Translations under genes and position numbers: made by a program | Notes under the pieces: model-generated | The model's database searches: none | Told to the model about the DNA's origin: nothing | Seen by the model: only the letters and a program-made list of their open reading frames with translations | Source of the DNA: Fervidibacter sinensis | GTDB taxonomy: Bacteria > Armatimonadota > Fervidibacteria > Fervidibacterales > Fervidibacteraceae | Assembly (NCBI GenBank): GCA_032161045.1 | Contig: JAVHTH010000003.1 | Reading direction: 5' to 3' (one strand) | Length of the DNA: 64,000 nucleotides | Shown: positions 48,835 to 57,071 of the stretch, piece by piece | How positions within the stretch are numbered: the stretch's first letter is position 1 | Layout: every line of letters begins with the position of its first letter

Positions 48835-50556
48835 TTAACCCGCTTCCGAAGCGTGGGTGACTCTTTCAACTTCTTCAACGGTCGTGATGCCCAAAGCGAC
48901 TTTCAACATGCCATCTTGGTAAAGCGTTCTCATCCCTTTCTCCATTGCCAGTTGCCTTATTTCGTGAGATGATGCTTTCCTGAGAACCAAATCCCTCAAA
49001 TCGTCGTCCATGACGAGCACTTCAAAAATTCCTGTTCGTCCGCTGTAGCCGGTGAACCGACAGTCTTGGCAACCTTTCCCGCGCCAAAGTTGGGGCTCGC
49101 CGTCCTTGACAAAACCTTGTTCAACGAGATACTCCCAAACGGCGTCGGACGGTCGGTAAGGCTCTTTGCATCGCGGGCAAATCTTCCTGACCAACCTTTG
49201 AGCCAGAACACCTTCAATTGACGAAGCGACCAAGAAAGGCTCAATCCCCATTTCAATCAGGCGAGTAATGGCGCCGGGGGCATCATTTGTGTGGAGTGTG
49301 CTGAAGACCAAGTGACCTGTGAGTGCTGAGTGGATAGCGATTTCCGCTGTCTCGTGGTCTCGGATTTCACCGACCATGATGACATCTGGGTCGTGACGCA
49401 AAATAGACCTTAAGCCTGTAGCGAAAGTCAAGCCGACAGCAGGGTTGACTTGAATTTGGGTCACGCCCTCCAACTGATACTCAACGGGGTCTTCAATGGT
49501 GATGATTTTTCGCTCCGGCGAGTAAATGCGTTTAAGGGCTGCGTGCAAAGTCGTCGTTTTGCCGCTCCCTGTCGGTCCAGTTGCCAAGATGATGCCATAG
49601 GGGATGCGGATGAGTTGCTCAAACTTTTGCAAATCGTCGTCAAGCATACCCAAATCTGTCAAGGTGAATTGCATCGCCGATTTGTCAAGCAAGCGCATCA
49701 CAACACTTTCGCCAAACACCGTCGGGATGATTGAGACGCGGATATCAACTTCGCGACCCAAAATGCGGACTTTAATGCGACCGTCTTGGGGTTTGCGTCG
49801 TTCGGTAATGTCCAAGTTCGCCATTATTTTTATGCGGCTGACAATTGCTGGATGGAGGCGCTTCGCTGGAGCAGGGACCTCGTGCAAAACCCCGTCAATT
49901 CGGTAGCGGACTCGCAACTCGCGCTCTAACGGTTCAATGTGAATATCGCTTGCCCGTTCACGAACGGCGTTGCGAATTAGCATATTGACGAGCCGAATGA
50001 CGAGCGCCTCTCTCGCGAGCCTCGTTGGGTCTCCGATGTCTTCTTCCGCTTCCCGTATGACCTCAATGTCCTCTGCTTCTGATTCCGCAATCACTCGTCG
50101 CATGTAATGTTGTTCAAGGTGCGTCCTAATGTCAGACGGTTTCGCTAAGACGATGCGAATTGGCATGCCAGTGATAAACCTGAGGGTGCTTTCAACTTCA
50201 ACATTGAGCGGGTCAGCCAAAGCGACAATCAATGTTCCGTTCTCTTTTCTCAGCGGTAGAACTTGATGGCGGAAAGCAGTTTCAGCGGGAACGGCTGCCA
50301 ATGCATCCGGGTCAACGGAAACTTCGCGAAGGTTGACGACTGGAAGCCCTAAAACTGCGCTCATTGCCGCAATCAAATCGTCTTCAGTGCAGTAGCCCAA
50401 TTCCACTAAAGCGTCGGTGAGTTGTTTATTGCCGTTGCTTCGGGCAGCGCCCGAAATTGCCTCTTTGACCTGCTCTGGGGTGAGGCGTCCTTGCTCAATG
50501 AGCCAGTCTGCAATCGCGCGGCTAATTGGGTCAAGATAAAGCGTTTCTGCCAACAT
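48835..50556 (-). CDS. gspE: Type II secretion ATPase GspE
   Basis: 573 residues from ATG at 50556 (GAGGTGA 5 bases upstream). Residues about 1-150 are an MshEN-type nucleotide-binding domain (LIEQGRLTPEQVKEAISGA; LVELGYCTEDDLIAAMSAVL). The motor follows: RASDIHIEPLERELRVRYRI, Walker A ATGPTGSGKTTTLH, Asp box ITIEDPVEYQLEGVTQIQVN, Walker B LRHDPDVIMVGEIRD, and a zinc motif CPRC...CQDC near 450-500. It drives pseudopilus assembly from the cytoplasm. It starts 5 bases after the RseB-like gene ends, so it belongs to the sigma-factor transcript. Confidence 0.95.
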   Translation of the reverse strand: MLAETLYLDPISRAIADWLIEQGRLTPEQVKEAISGAARSNGNKQLTDALVELGYCTEDDLIAAMSAVLGLPVVNLREVSVDPDALAAVPAETAFRHQVLPLRKENGTLIVALADPLNVEVESTLRFITGMPIRIVLAKPSDIRTHLEQHYMRRVIAESEAEDIEVIREAEEDIGDPTRLAREALVIRLVNMLIRNAVRERASDIHIEPLERELRVRYRIDGVLHEVPAPAKRLHPAIVSRIKIMANLDITERRKPQDGRIKVRILGREVDIRVSIIPTVFGESVVMRLLDKSAMQFTLTDLGMLDDDLQKFEQLIRIPYGIILATGPTGSGKTTTLHAALKRIYSPERKIITIEDPVEYQLEGVTQIQVNPAVGLTFATGLRSILRHDPDVIMVGEIRDHETAEIAIHSALTGHLVFSTLHTNDAPGAITRLIEMGIEPFLVASSIEGVLAQRLVRKICPRCKEPYRPSDAVWEYLVEQGFVKDGEPQLWRGKGCQDCRFTGYSGRTGIFEVLVMDDDLRDLVLRKASSHEIRQLAMEKGMRTLYQDGMLKVALGITTVEEVERVTHASEAG

Positions 50557-50561
50557 CGCTC

Positions 50562-51689
50562 TCACCTCGCTGCCGACAACAAACTGTTGGCCATTTTGTC
50601 CAACCACTCTTGACTGACTTCCGAAATCAGAACGACTGTCAAGTTGCCCACCTCACGAACTGCCACCCGATGCGGGAACAATTGTTGAAGCGGAGGGATT
50701 CCACCGGCTGGATGACCACCAAACGGTGGTCGTCCGTGTGGAGGCGGTCCTAAAGGCTTTTTAGGAGGCGGGGGAAAAGGAGGTCTCATAGGTGGTTGCC
50801 TTTTTGGAGGTTTGGGATGTTGGAAAACGGAGATTACGCCGATTCCGTCAGTGTAAACGATGTGAGCCAATTTCCACCTATGTTCGCCGAGTGCGAAGAT
50901 TCCTTCCAGCACATAGCCCTGTGGGACCCATGTCGGCAAGATGGGTGTGAAGCCTAAGACTTCGTTAGCCTGCCCCAAATCAACTTTTTTGCGTTGGATG
51001 GAGAGAGTCTGCACTGTCCAGTCGGAAGGAACGGTTGGGTCAAGAATTCCTATAGGCAGCGGTTCATTGATTTTCACTTCTGTCAAGGTCACACGAATTT
51101 CCAATCGTCCATCTGGGGAATAACGCTCAACTTGCAATGGCAACCTTGTTGGCGGGTGAACCCAAATTTTCCTAACGGCGTTTCCCTTCGCTTTCGGTTC
51201 CATCTGCAAGACGAGGCAAAAATGCCCGGAAATTCTGTCGCGACCGACCACTTTCAATGTGTAGTTGCTTTTTGCCATGTCAAGTTTGTCCGTTCGGATT
51301 TGCCATAGGTCGCGCCAAGACGGAAACTCGCTCCCTTCGTATCGGATGGCTCGCTTGGCGAAAGGCAACCAAACCCAGAAACCGTCGGGAAGGTTGAAGG
51401 TCACGATTTGGCGCGGTCCTTCAGGATGGGGCAGGAAAAGTTGACCACGACTTCTGTTCTCGTCCGCCCACAAATCTGCCGTCCAACTATGAGCACCTTG
51501 GGGCAAGAAAACCGTCACTTGGATTTTGCCCTGCAAGGTCTTAAAACGCGGGGTACTTAGCAAATCCCAAAGCGAAATTGGGGCAACGCCTCTCCTTTGA
51601 CGCTCAGGGGAGTCCTGAGGTTGAACTCCCTCTAATGCAATCATTGTGACTGTCAAGAGAATCGTCGCTAACACTTTCAATCTCATCAT
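50562..51689 (-). CDS. RseB/MucB-like periplasmic regulatory protein
   Basis: 375 residues with an N-terminal signal (LKVLATILLTVTMIALEG). The middle resembles the LolA/RseB-like beta half-barrel (LPDGFWVWLPFAKRAIRYEG, VVGRDRISGHFCLVLQMEPK, KIWVHPPTRLPLQVERYSPD), followed by a second domain (FTPILPTWVPQGYVLEGIFA) and a Pro-rich loop before a conserved end. In other bacteria RseB binds the anti-sigma factor and senses envelope stress. Its place directly after sigma and anti-sigma genes, with a 4-base overlap, strongly supports that role. A DSPERQRRG stretch after the signal peptide coincides with a small hairpin in DNA. Confidence 0.75.
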   Translation of the reverse strand: MMRLKVLATILLTVTMIALEGVQPQDSPERQRRGVAPISLWDLLSTPRFKTLQGKIQVTVFLPQGAHSWTADLWADENRSRGQLFLPHPEGPRQIVTFNLPDGFWVWLPFAKRAIRYEGSEFPSWRDLWQIRTDKLDMAKSNYTLKVVGRDRISGHFCLVLQMEPKAKGNAVRKIWVHPPTRLPLQVERYSPDGRLEIRVTLTEVKINEPLPIGILDPTVPSDWTVQTLSIQRKKVDLGQANEVLGFTPILPTWVPQGYVLEGIFALGEHRWKLAHIVYTDGIGVISVFQHPKPPKRQPPMRPPFPPPPKKPLGPPPHGRPPFGGHPAGGIPPLQQLFPHRVAVREVGNLTVVLISEVSQEWLDKMANSLLSAAR

Positions 51690-52165
51690 TGCTTTTCACC
51701 AGCGAAAGGAAGGCTGGACAACGCAATAGAGATGGGGACAAGTTCTGGGGCAACGGCAACCTCTGCAGCGTTTGTGACATGGGCACTCCAGTAGATTGAC
51801 TCTGGCGGCTCCGAGTTTGGAGCATGCCACAATCTAATGCCCACGATGGCGAGTGCTAACATGATGGGCATTGTCGCCGCTGCTAACCAGCGCCACTGTG
51901 GGCGGAGGATATTTAGCCACGAGTGTGTTTTGGTTTGTTCTCGCTCTATAGCCCTAACTCGCTCCATAACGATCGGCACAAGGTCATATGGCATCGGCGC
52001 CGGTTTAGTGGTCGCAATCAACCTTTGTGCCGTTTTCAGCAACTTCCACTCAGCCCGGCAGCCAATACACTCGCCAAGGTGCTGCTCCAAATCTCGCCTC
52101 TGTTCAGGTGTCAAGATTTCGTCCAACATCAGTGACATCAATTCTCTTGCGCGTTCGCAACGCAT
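51686..52165 (-). CDS. Zinc-finger anti-sigma factor
   Basis: 159 residues from ATG at 52165 (GGAGGTC 7 bases upstream; an earlier ATG at 52198 overlaps the sigma gene). The N-terminal zinc anti-sigma domain has C3, H29, C33 and C36 (CERAREL...HLGECIGC), then a single transmembrane helix (WLAAATMPIMLALAIVGIRL) near 110-130 and a short periplasmic tail. It should hold the ECF sigma factor at the membrane until released. It overlaps the RseB-like gene by 4 bases and begins 25 bases after the sigma stop. Confidence 0.88.
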   Translation of the reverse strand: MRCERARELMSLMLDEILTPEQRRDLEQHLGECIGCRAEWKLLKTAQRLIATTKPAPMPYDLVPIVMERVRAIEREQTKTHSWLNILRPQWRWLAAATMPIMLALAIVGIRLWHAPNSEPPESIYWSAHVTNAAEVAVAPELVPISIALSSLPFAGEKQ

Positions 52166-52190
52166 CTGTGAAGACCTCCTTGGGTTCTCC

Positions 52191-52868
52191 TTAAGCATTG
52201 AAGTAGGGCGCTAAAAGTTTCTTCAAATGCTGCCGTGCTTGATATAGTCGGGACTTTACCGTCCCGACATTTGTGCCCGTTATCTTTGCAATCTCCTGCA
52301 GCGACAGACCTTCGTATTCGCGGAGCAAGACCACTTGCTTTAAGAGCGGCGGCAATTTCTGAACTGCTTCCCAAACTTTTTCCCTCATCTCTTGACGCAA
52401 AAGTTCTGCCTCGGGTTCACCCGTCTCTGTTTCCTCCCACCAAAGGTCTGTTTCCTCCTCAGAATCTTCAAACCTTTGCCGCTCAACCACTAAATCTTCA
52501 AGACTGACTTTCTGTGGCTCACCCCTGACAAGAGCGCGCCTGTGTCGGTCAATACAAAGGTTCATAGCAATGCGATAAAGCCAAGTGTAAAAGTTGGCTT
52601 CACCGCGAAACTTCGGAAGCATCTGCCACGCCCGAACAAAGGCATCTTGGGTAATGTCTATTGCGGTCTCGCTGTCGTTGGTGTATCTCAGCGCCAAGTT
52701 GTAAATTTTTGACTGGTAACGGCGAACCAGTTCAGCGAAAGCATCTTGGTTGCCTGCTTGAGCAGCCTCAACTAAACGCTCGTCCGTCCACTGGGAAAGT
52801 GGAAGGAACTGATGCCATGTCTCCACCCGCTGTTCTGTTGTTTCATGTCGGCTTGCTCGCCGTTTCAT
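52191..52868 (-). CDS. ECF-family RNA polymerase sigma factor (SigE/SigW type)
   Basis: 225 residues from ATG at 52868. Region 2 (about 35-105): NQDAFAELVRRYQSKIYNLA, DITQDAFVRAWQMLPKFRG, FYTWLYRIAMNLCIDRHRR. Region 4 (about 165-220): LPPLLKQVVLLREYEGLSLQ, EIAKITGTNVGTVKSRLYQA. The long acidic linker is typical of the RpoE-like group. It heads an operon with a zinc anti-sigma factor and an RseB-like protein, followed by secretion genes. The N-terminal 25 residues are weakly conserved and a shorter start is possible. Confidence 0.93.
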   Translation of the reverse strand: MKRRASRHETTEQRVETWHQFLPLSQWTDERLVEAAQAGNQDAFAELVRRYQSKIYNLALRYTNDSETAIDITQDAFVRAWQMLPKFRGEANFYTWLYRIAMNLCIDRHRRALVRGEPQKVSLEDLVVERQRFEDSEEETDLWWEETETGEPEAELLRQEMREKVWEAVQKLPPLLKQVVLLREYEGLSLQEIAKITGTNVGTVKSRLYQARQHLKKLLAPYFNA

Positions 52869-52950
52869 GCCAGTTGCCCCCAACGCTCTGGTTTGGTCCG
52901 AACTATTAGACGGATAACCTCCGTTTAGGTTTGTGCTGATATGACACGCT

Positions 52951-52979
52951 ACAATAATTTTGGCAGCAGTTTCTGTCAG
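52951..52979 (-). promoter_or_regulatory. Possible promoter of the sigma/secretion operon
   Basis: The minus strand has CTGACA (52979-52974), 17 bases, TATTGT (52956-52951), about 85 bases upstream of the sigma gene. The -10 is weak. The 299-base gap 52869-53167 otherwise contains no gene; its right half is low-complexity sequence with repeated GTGC and TTTGC words. Confidence 0.4.
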
Positions 52980-53167
52980 CGACTATTAGCCAAACAAAGT
53001 TAGTAGTAAGGCACGAAACGAAGTGAAGTGCCGTCAAGTGGAGTGGCGTAAAAATCGGCTCTGAGTGCTAAGTGCGGGTGCGGAGTTGCCATTTTACTTT
53101 TTGCTTTGCACCTTGCACCCGGTATTGACCTTCGGGCTAACTGCGAACTAAAAACTCGGTTAAGGGG

Positions 53168-53926
53168 ATGGGGACGGTGACTCAAAAGCCATTGCTTGAA
53201 CGAATTTTGGATTGGCTTTACCCAAATCGGTGTGGTGTTTGTCACCGATTTTGCGACGACGCAATTTGTCAGGATTGCAAAAGCAAATGGACGCTCGTCA
53301 CTTTGCCTTACTGCCTCTGGTGCGGTAAACCCTTTGAACCTCACGCAAAGACTTCCCCCCTTTGTGGCGCATGTCTGCAAGGGCGATACAAGTTTGATTA
53401 CGCTCGCTCCGCAGTTGTTTACGAAGGGGTTGGTCGCGAAACCGTTCATGCCTTTAAGTTCAACCGAAGACCTCGCTTGGCTCAGCCGATGGGGGAGTTG
53501 ATGGCAGAAGTTATGCGCTGTGCCCTTAGCGGAGAGAGCGGTTTGTTGCCTTCGCCTTGGCAGCGACCAAGCATGCTCGTGCCTGTCCCTCTTTACCCGA
53601 AAACTCAAAGGCTTAGGGGTTACAACCAAGCGGAGTTACTTGCCAAAGTGGTCGGTCAAATCCTTCACATCCCCGTTGAAACGAAAATCCTTGTCCAAAC
53701 CCGACCAATGAAGCCACAAGCGACTTTGGGTGAGAAAGAGCGTTGGGAAAATGTCAAGGGCGCTTTTGAAGTCACTGGACCAGAACTTGTGAAGGGGCAA
53801 ATCGTGGTCATCGTTGACGATGTGATGACGACGGGTGCGACACTGAACGAATGCGCAAAGGCGCTCAAGCGAGCAGGTGCCCGTCAAGTTTATTGCCTAA
53901 CTTTCGCCCGCACAGTTTCCATTTAG
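53168..53926 (+). CDS. comF: ComF-family phosphoribosyltransferase-like protein
   Basis: 252 residues. The N-terminal double zinc ribbon has CGVCHRFCDDAICQDC and CLWCGKPF...CGACLQ. A type I phosphoribosyltransferase domain follows, with VPVPLYPKTQRLRGYNQAEL and the PRPP loop VVIVDDVMTTGATLNE. ComF family members act in DNA uptake in competent bacteria and are widespread otherwise. The start is not certain: ATG at 53168 has AAGGGG abutting it, and GTG three codons later is also possible. It is divergent from the sigma operon. Confidence 0.92.
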   Translation: MGTVTQKPLLERILDWLYPNRCGVCHRFCDDAICQDCKSKWTLVTLPYCLWCGKPFEPHAKTSPLCGACLQGRYKFDYARSAVVYEGVGRETVHAFKFNRRPRLAQPMGELMAEVMRCALSGESGLLPSPWQRPSMLVPVPLYPKTQRLRGYNQAELLAKVVGQILHIPVETKILVQTRPMKPQATLGEKERWENVKGAFEVTGPELVKGQIVVIVDDVMTTGATLNECAKALKRAGARQVYCLTFARTVSI

Positions 53927-53940
53927 CACTTAAACTCATG

Positions 53941-53966
53941 TGGCATCTTTGCCTGCGAAGATGCCA
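53941..53966. terminator. Hairpin after comF
   Basis: A 9-bp stem TGGCATCTT/AAGATGCCA with an 8-base loop, 15 bases after the comF stop codon. No T run follows. It could be a 3' stabilising stem or a palindromic repeat. Confidence 0.45.
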
Positions 53967-54018
53967 TAATGCAAACGGCTTTTTGCTCCCTAAAACTCTA
54001 ATCGGAGGCGCTATTGCA

Positions 54019-54561
54019 ATGGCAGTAACCAAGAAGGTTTGGACGGACGAAGAAATCTTGAGCCTGAAATGCGAGGGAAAGGTTGAAATAGTGGATGGGG
54101 AGTTGAAAATCATGACGCCTGCAGGGTTGGAGCAAGAGGATGTCGGGGCTATTCTGGTAGCACATCTGGTCAATTATGTGATCCCGCGAAAGTTGGGTCG
54201 CATTTACATGTCTCAAGCGGGTTTCAGGATGCCCAACGGAGATTTGCGCGCTCCCGATGTCTCTTTTGTTCGCATGGAAAAGTTACCGGGCGGTCGTTCC
54301 CCTAAAAAGTTCGGACACTTTCCGCCAGATTTAGCCGTTGAAATTCTCGCCGAAGATGAAACGCCTGACGATTACGCTGAGAAGGTGCGGGAGTATCTGG
54401 ATTGGGGTGTGATGCTCGTTTGGGTCATTGACCCAAATACTCGCACGGTTTGGGTGCACAGGAAAGGAAGACATCCAACGCAGTTGAGTGAAGATGACGA
54501 ACTTGACGGTGAAGATGTCATCCCCGGCTTCCGAATGCCAGTGAAGACTTTGTTTGAATAG
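54019..54561 (+). CDS. Uma2-family (DUF820) restriction-endonuclease-like protein
   Basis: 180 residues from ATG at 54019 (GGAGG 10 bases upstream). The Uma2 fold is shown by WTDEEILSLKCEGKVEIVDG, LRAPDVSFVRMEK (active-site Asp), then FPPDLAVEILAEDETPDDYA with the D-x-E pair, and YLDWGVMLVWVIDPNTRTVW. Uma2 proteins belong to the PD-(D/E)xK nucleases and are numerous in Cyanobacteria and thermophiles; their target is unknown. It stands alone between comF and ispG. Confidence 0.9.
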   Translation: MAVTKKVWTDEEILSLKCEGKVEIVDGELKIMTPAGLEQEDVGAILVAHLVNYVIPRKLGRIYMSQAGFRMPNGDLRAPDVSFVRMEKLPGGRSPKKFGHFPPDLAVEILAEDETPDDYAEKVREYLDWGVMLVWVIDPNTRTVWVHRKGRHPTQLSEDDELDGEDVIPGFRMPVKTLFE

Positions 54562-54675
54562 TTGGAGGGTAAGGCGCCTGCCAAGCCGATATTTTGGGCT
54601 CGGTTCTTATTTCGTCAAAGAATTCGGCACGCTGAAAGGCAGTTTCATGGAAGCATCGTTGCGCTCTAAGGAGGC

Positions 54676-55821
54676 ATGAAAACAGTGGCGAAATGGACAC
54701 CGCTGTTTTGCGGTGATGGCAAGTTTTATACCCGCGAGCAAACTCGCCCCGTTAAGGTTGGGCGAGTTCAAATAGGTGGAGGTGCTTCCGTTTCAATTCA
54801 GTCAATGACGACGACGAAAACGGAAGACATTGATGCAACGGTCACTCAGATTCATCGGCTTGAAGAGGCAGGTTGCGAAATTGTTCGGGTCGCTGTGCCC
54901 AACGAGAAAGCGGCTCGCGCCATCAAGCACATCAAGGAGCAAATCAATATCCCGCTTGTTGCTGACATTCACTTTGACTACCGGTTGGCACTTTTGGCGG
55001 TTGAAGCGGGTGCAGACAAAATTCGTTGGAACCCCGGCAATATTCGCGATAAGAGCAAGGTGGAGATGATTGTCAAGGCTTGCAAAGAGCGTGGCATCCC
55101 CATTCGCATCGGAGTCAATGCAGGCTCGCTTGACCCTGATTTGCTGATGAAGTATGGCGGACCAACTCCTGAGGCGATGGTTGAAAGTGCAGCAAAGGAA
55201 ATCAGTTTGCTTGAGGAATGGGGCTTTGAGGACATCGTTGTTTCGCTCAAATCGTCCGATGTCATGGACACTGTCAAAGCCTACTTATTGTTCGCTCAGA
55301 AGTTTCCCTATCCGACCCATGTCGGCGTGACGGAAGCAGGACCACCGCCGGAGGGCATTGTTTGGTCGGCAATTGGTATCGGAATTGTTTTGGCACATGG
55401 TGTCGGTGATACAATCCGAGTTTCGTTGTCAACTGACCCCGTTGAAGAAGTCAAGGCTGCAAAGATGATCCTGCGAGCGCTTGGATTGAGGCGTGAAGGC
55501 GTTCGCATCATCGCCTGTCCAACTTGCGGTCGTTGCGAGGTTGACCTGTTTGAGTTAGTTGAGCAAGTTAGGGCAAGAGTTGGACATATTTTAGAGCCCC
55601 TTGACATAGCCGTGATGGGATGTGTCGTTAATGGTCCGGGTGAGGCAAGACTTGCTGATTTAGGCATTGCAGCGGGAAGGGGTAAAGCGGCATTGTTCGT
55701 GGAAGGCGAGGTCGTCAAGACTATCCACGAAGGCGACATCGTGGAAGCACTGGCAACATTGGCTGAGGAGATTGCGGAGAGGAAGCGGAAGGGACGGGAG
55801 GGAGCCACTACGAGCGATTAA
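54676..55821 (+). CDS. ispG: 4-hydroxy-3-methylbut-2-enyl diphosphate synthase (IspG/GcpE)
   Basis: 381 residues. It converts MEcPP to HMBPP in the MEP isoprenoid pathway using a 4Fe-4S cluster. Cluster ligands are C281 and C284 in CPTCGRC, C316 in GCVVNGPGE and E323, with the same spacing as E. coli C270, C273, C305 and E312. The TIM barrel part begins VSIQSMTTTKTEDIDATV. The ATG follows AAGGAGG by only one base; the GTG three codons later has better spacing and may be the true start. No other MEP gene is nearby. Confidence 0.96.
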   Translation: MKTVAKWTPLFCGDGKFYTREQTRPVKVGRVQIGGGASVSIQSMTTTKTEDIDATVTQIHRLEEAGCEIVRVAVPNEKAARAIKHIKEQINIPLVADIHFDYRLALLAVEAGADKIRWNPGNIRDKSKVEMIVKACKERGIPIRIGVNAGSLDPDLLMKYGGPTPEAMVESAAKEISLLEEWGFEDIVVSLKSSDVMDTVKAYLLFAQKFPYPTHVGVTEAGPPPEGIVWSAIGIGIVLAHGVGDTIRVSLSTDPVEEVKAAKMILRALGLRREGVRIIACPTCGRCEVDLFELVEQVRARVGHILEPLDIAVMGCVVNGPGEARLADLGIAAGRGKAALFVEGEVVKTIHEGDIVEALATLAEEIAERKRKGREGATTSD

Positions 55822-55869
55822 CAGTGCTTTTTGACTGCTCAAATTGATGCCATCTCAACCGAAGGAAAA

Positions 55870-56100
55870 TTAACGCCGCATCGCCTTGACTGCATCGCGC
55901 AAACCGACGAGGAAGGAATCAAGATGTTCTTGGTAAACCATCACCCTTTGGCGTGAATAGGTGCTTTCAGAAGATGGCTGCGATTCAGTAATGACCAGAT
56001 ATCGTTCGCCTCGTTCGTTCTCCTTGACATCAAAAAAGTAATGCCTTTTACCAGCAACCACATGGGTGTTGAATAGGGTTCGCCAACGCTTTTCCTCCAT
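55870..56100 (-). CDS. PUR-domain (DUF3276) nucleic-acid-binding protein
   Basis: 76 residues, a single PUR repeat: VVAGKRHYFFDVKENERGER, YLVITESQ, then RQRVMVYQEHLDSFLVGLRD. This matches the bacterial Pur-alpha-like DUF3276 family known from Bacteroidetes and spirochaetes (Borrelia BpuR), which dimerise and bind single-stranded nucleic acid. AAAGGAGGTGA precedes the ATG. It lies downstream of the PIN-like gene on the same strand, 46 bases away. Confidence 0.8.
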   Translation of the reverse strand: MEEKRWRTLFNTHVVAGKRHYFFDVKENERGERYLVITESQPSSESTYSRQRVMVYQEHLDSFLVGLRDAVKAMRR

Positions 56101-56146
56101 AGCCGTTCACCTCCTTTCTCATTCCATTGCCGTCGCGACCACGACC

Positions 56147-56611
56147 TCATGCAGGTCTGGGTCGCCCCAAAAGTTCGCTCATGAGTTCGTCAAGGGCGGA
56201 TTTTGCCGCTTCGCTGCTTTTCTTTTGAAACTGCTCACCGCTGATGATTTTGCCGCCAAATCGTTTTTGCAACTTCCTTCTGTCGGCAAGGATTTTGGGA
56301 TTGTTGGTGACGAACATAGCGTTGTGACGGATGGCGTTCATGTAGTGAACGAAACTATCGCCATACTCGTCGCGGTAAGTGCGTCTCAACTCTTCCCACT
56401 CTTCTTCGGTCACTAACTTCGCTTCTTCAATTGCCCACCGCTTGATTTCTTCGTATTCGCGTTTCGCTTCAGGTTCTAACTTCTGTTTTGCCCGCCAGTA
56501 TGCGTCAAAAGGGATTTGCCCCGATTGGAACAAGTGGGTGATGAGTTCAAGTTTAACCATTGCTGCCGTCTTGATTTCGGGCTTATCAGTTTCTTTGCGC
56601 TTTCGCCCCAT
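56147..56611 (-). CDS. Hypothetical protein with PIN-like C-terminal half
   Basis: 154 residues, very basic and charged. The segment DSFVHYMNAIRHNAMFVTNN, followed by PKILADRRKLQKRF and GGKIISGEQF, resembles the second half of PIN ribonuclease domains (Asp, then the FVTND-like motif; here the second Asp is Asn). The first-strand Asp of a normal PIN domain is not visible in the N-terminal half. It could be a degraded or divergent toxin, or an unrelated protein. No antitoxin gene is adjacent on this strand. Confidence 0.55.
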   Translation of the reverse strand: MGRKRKETDKPEIKTAAMVKLELITHLFQSGQIPFDAYWRAKQKLEPEAKREYEEIKRWAIEEAKLVTEEEWEELRRTYRDEYGDSFVHYMNAIRHNAMFVTNNPKILADRRKLQKRFGGKIISGEQFQKKSSEAAKSALDELMSELLGRPRPA

Positions 56612-56723
56612 CTTGGTTCACCCGTCAATCATTGTGGCGCAAATGTCATCCATTAAACAGGCATACCCGTTGCAAAAAGAAAGTATTTCCAAAAGTTTGT
56701 GGTGTTGGCTTTTAGCCAACGCA

Positions 56724-56751
56724 AAAGTTTGCCAAATTTGTGGCAAACTTT
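56724..56751. promoter_or_regulatory. Palindrome upstream of the VapBC-like pair (possible operator)
   Basis: A perfect 11-bp inverted repeat, AAAGTTTGCCA and TGGCAAACTTT, separated by 6 bases, ending 44 bases before the antitoxin start. Toxin-antitoxin operons often autoregulate through such sites. A smaller stem GTTGGCT/AGCCAAC lies just upstream at 56704-56720. Confidence 0.45.
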
Positions 56752-56795
56752 GCACAGGTAAGTAAACTCTCATGAAAGAAGGTCGGTGAAACCAA

Positions 56796-57071
56796 ATGGC
56801 GCAGCGATGGATGGTGAAAGCAATTGTTAAGGGAAACACATTGGTGCTGTTTGAATCGCTCCCTTTACCCGAAGGGACAACAGTGACAGTGACGGTTGTG
56901 ACAGATAGAACGCTTGAAGAGCACGAAAAGGCTTTTTACGAGCAGTTAGAAGCCGAAGGGTTAATCAAAATCCCGAAGACTCCACCTGAGCAAATTCCAC
57001 ACAGCCCACCTATCCAAATTCCCGGCAAACCGTTGTCCCAAATCATCATTGAGGAGCGGAAGCAGAGATGA
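56796..57071 (+). CDS. VapB-like antitoxin (AF2212/DUF104-like)
   Basis: 91 residues. The first 35, MVKAIVKGNTLVLFESLPLP followed by EGTTVTVTVV, form the small beta domain of AF2212-like antitoxins. The rest is a Pro-rich linker (IPKTPPEQIPHSPPIQIP) and a basic end that would wrap the toxin. It overlaps the PIN gene by 4 bases (ATGA), so the two are translationally coupled. A GGTGA site precedes the ATG. Confidence 0.78.
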   Translation: MAQRWMVKAIVKGNTLVLFESLPLPEGTTVTVTVVTDRTLEEHEKAFYEQLEAEGLIKIPKTPPEQIPHSPPIQIPGKPLSQIIIEERKQR

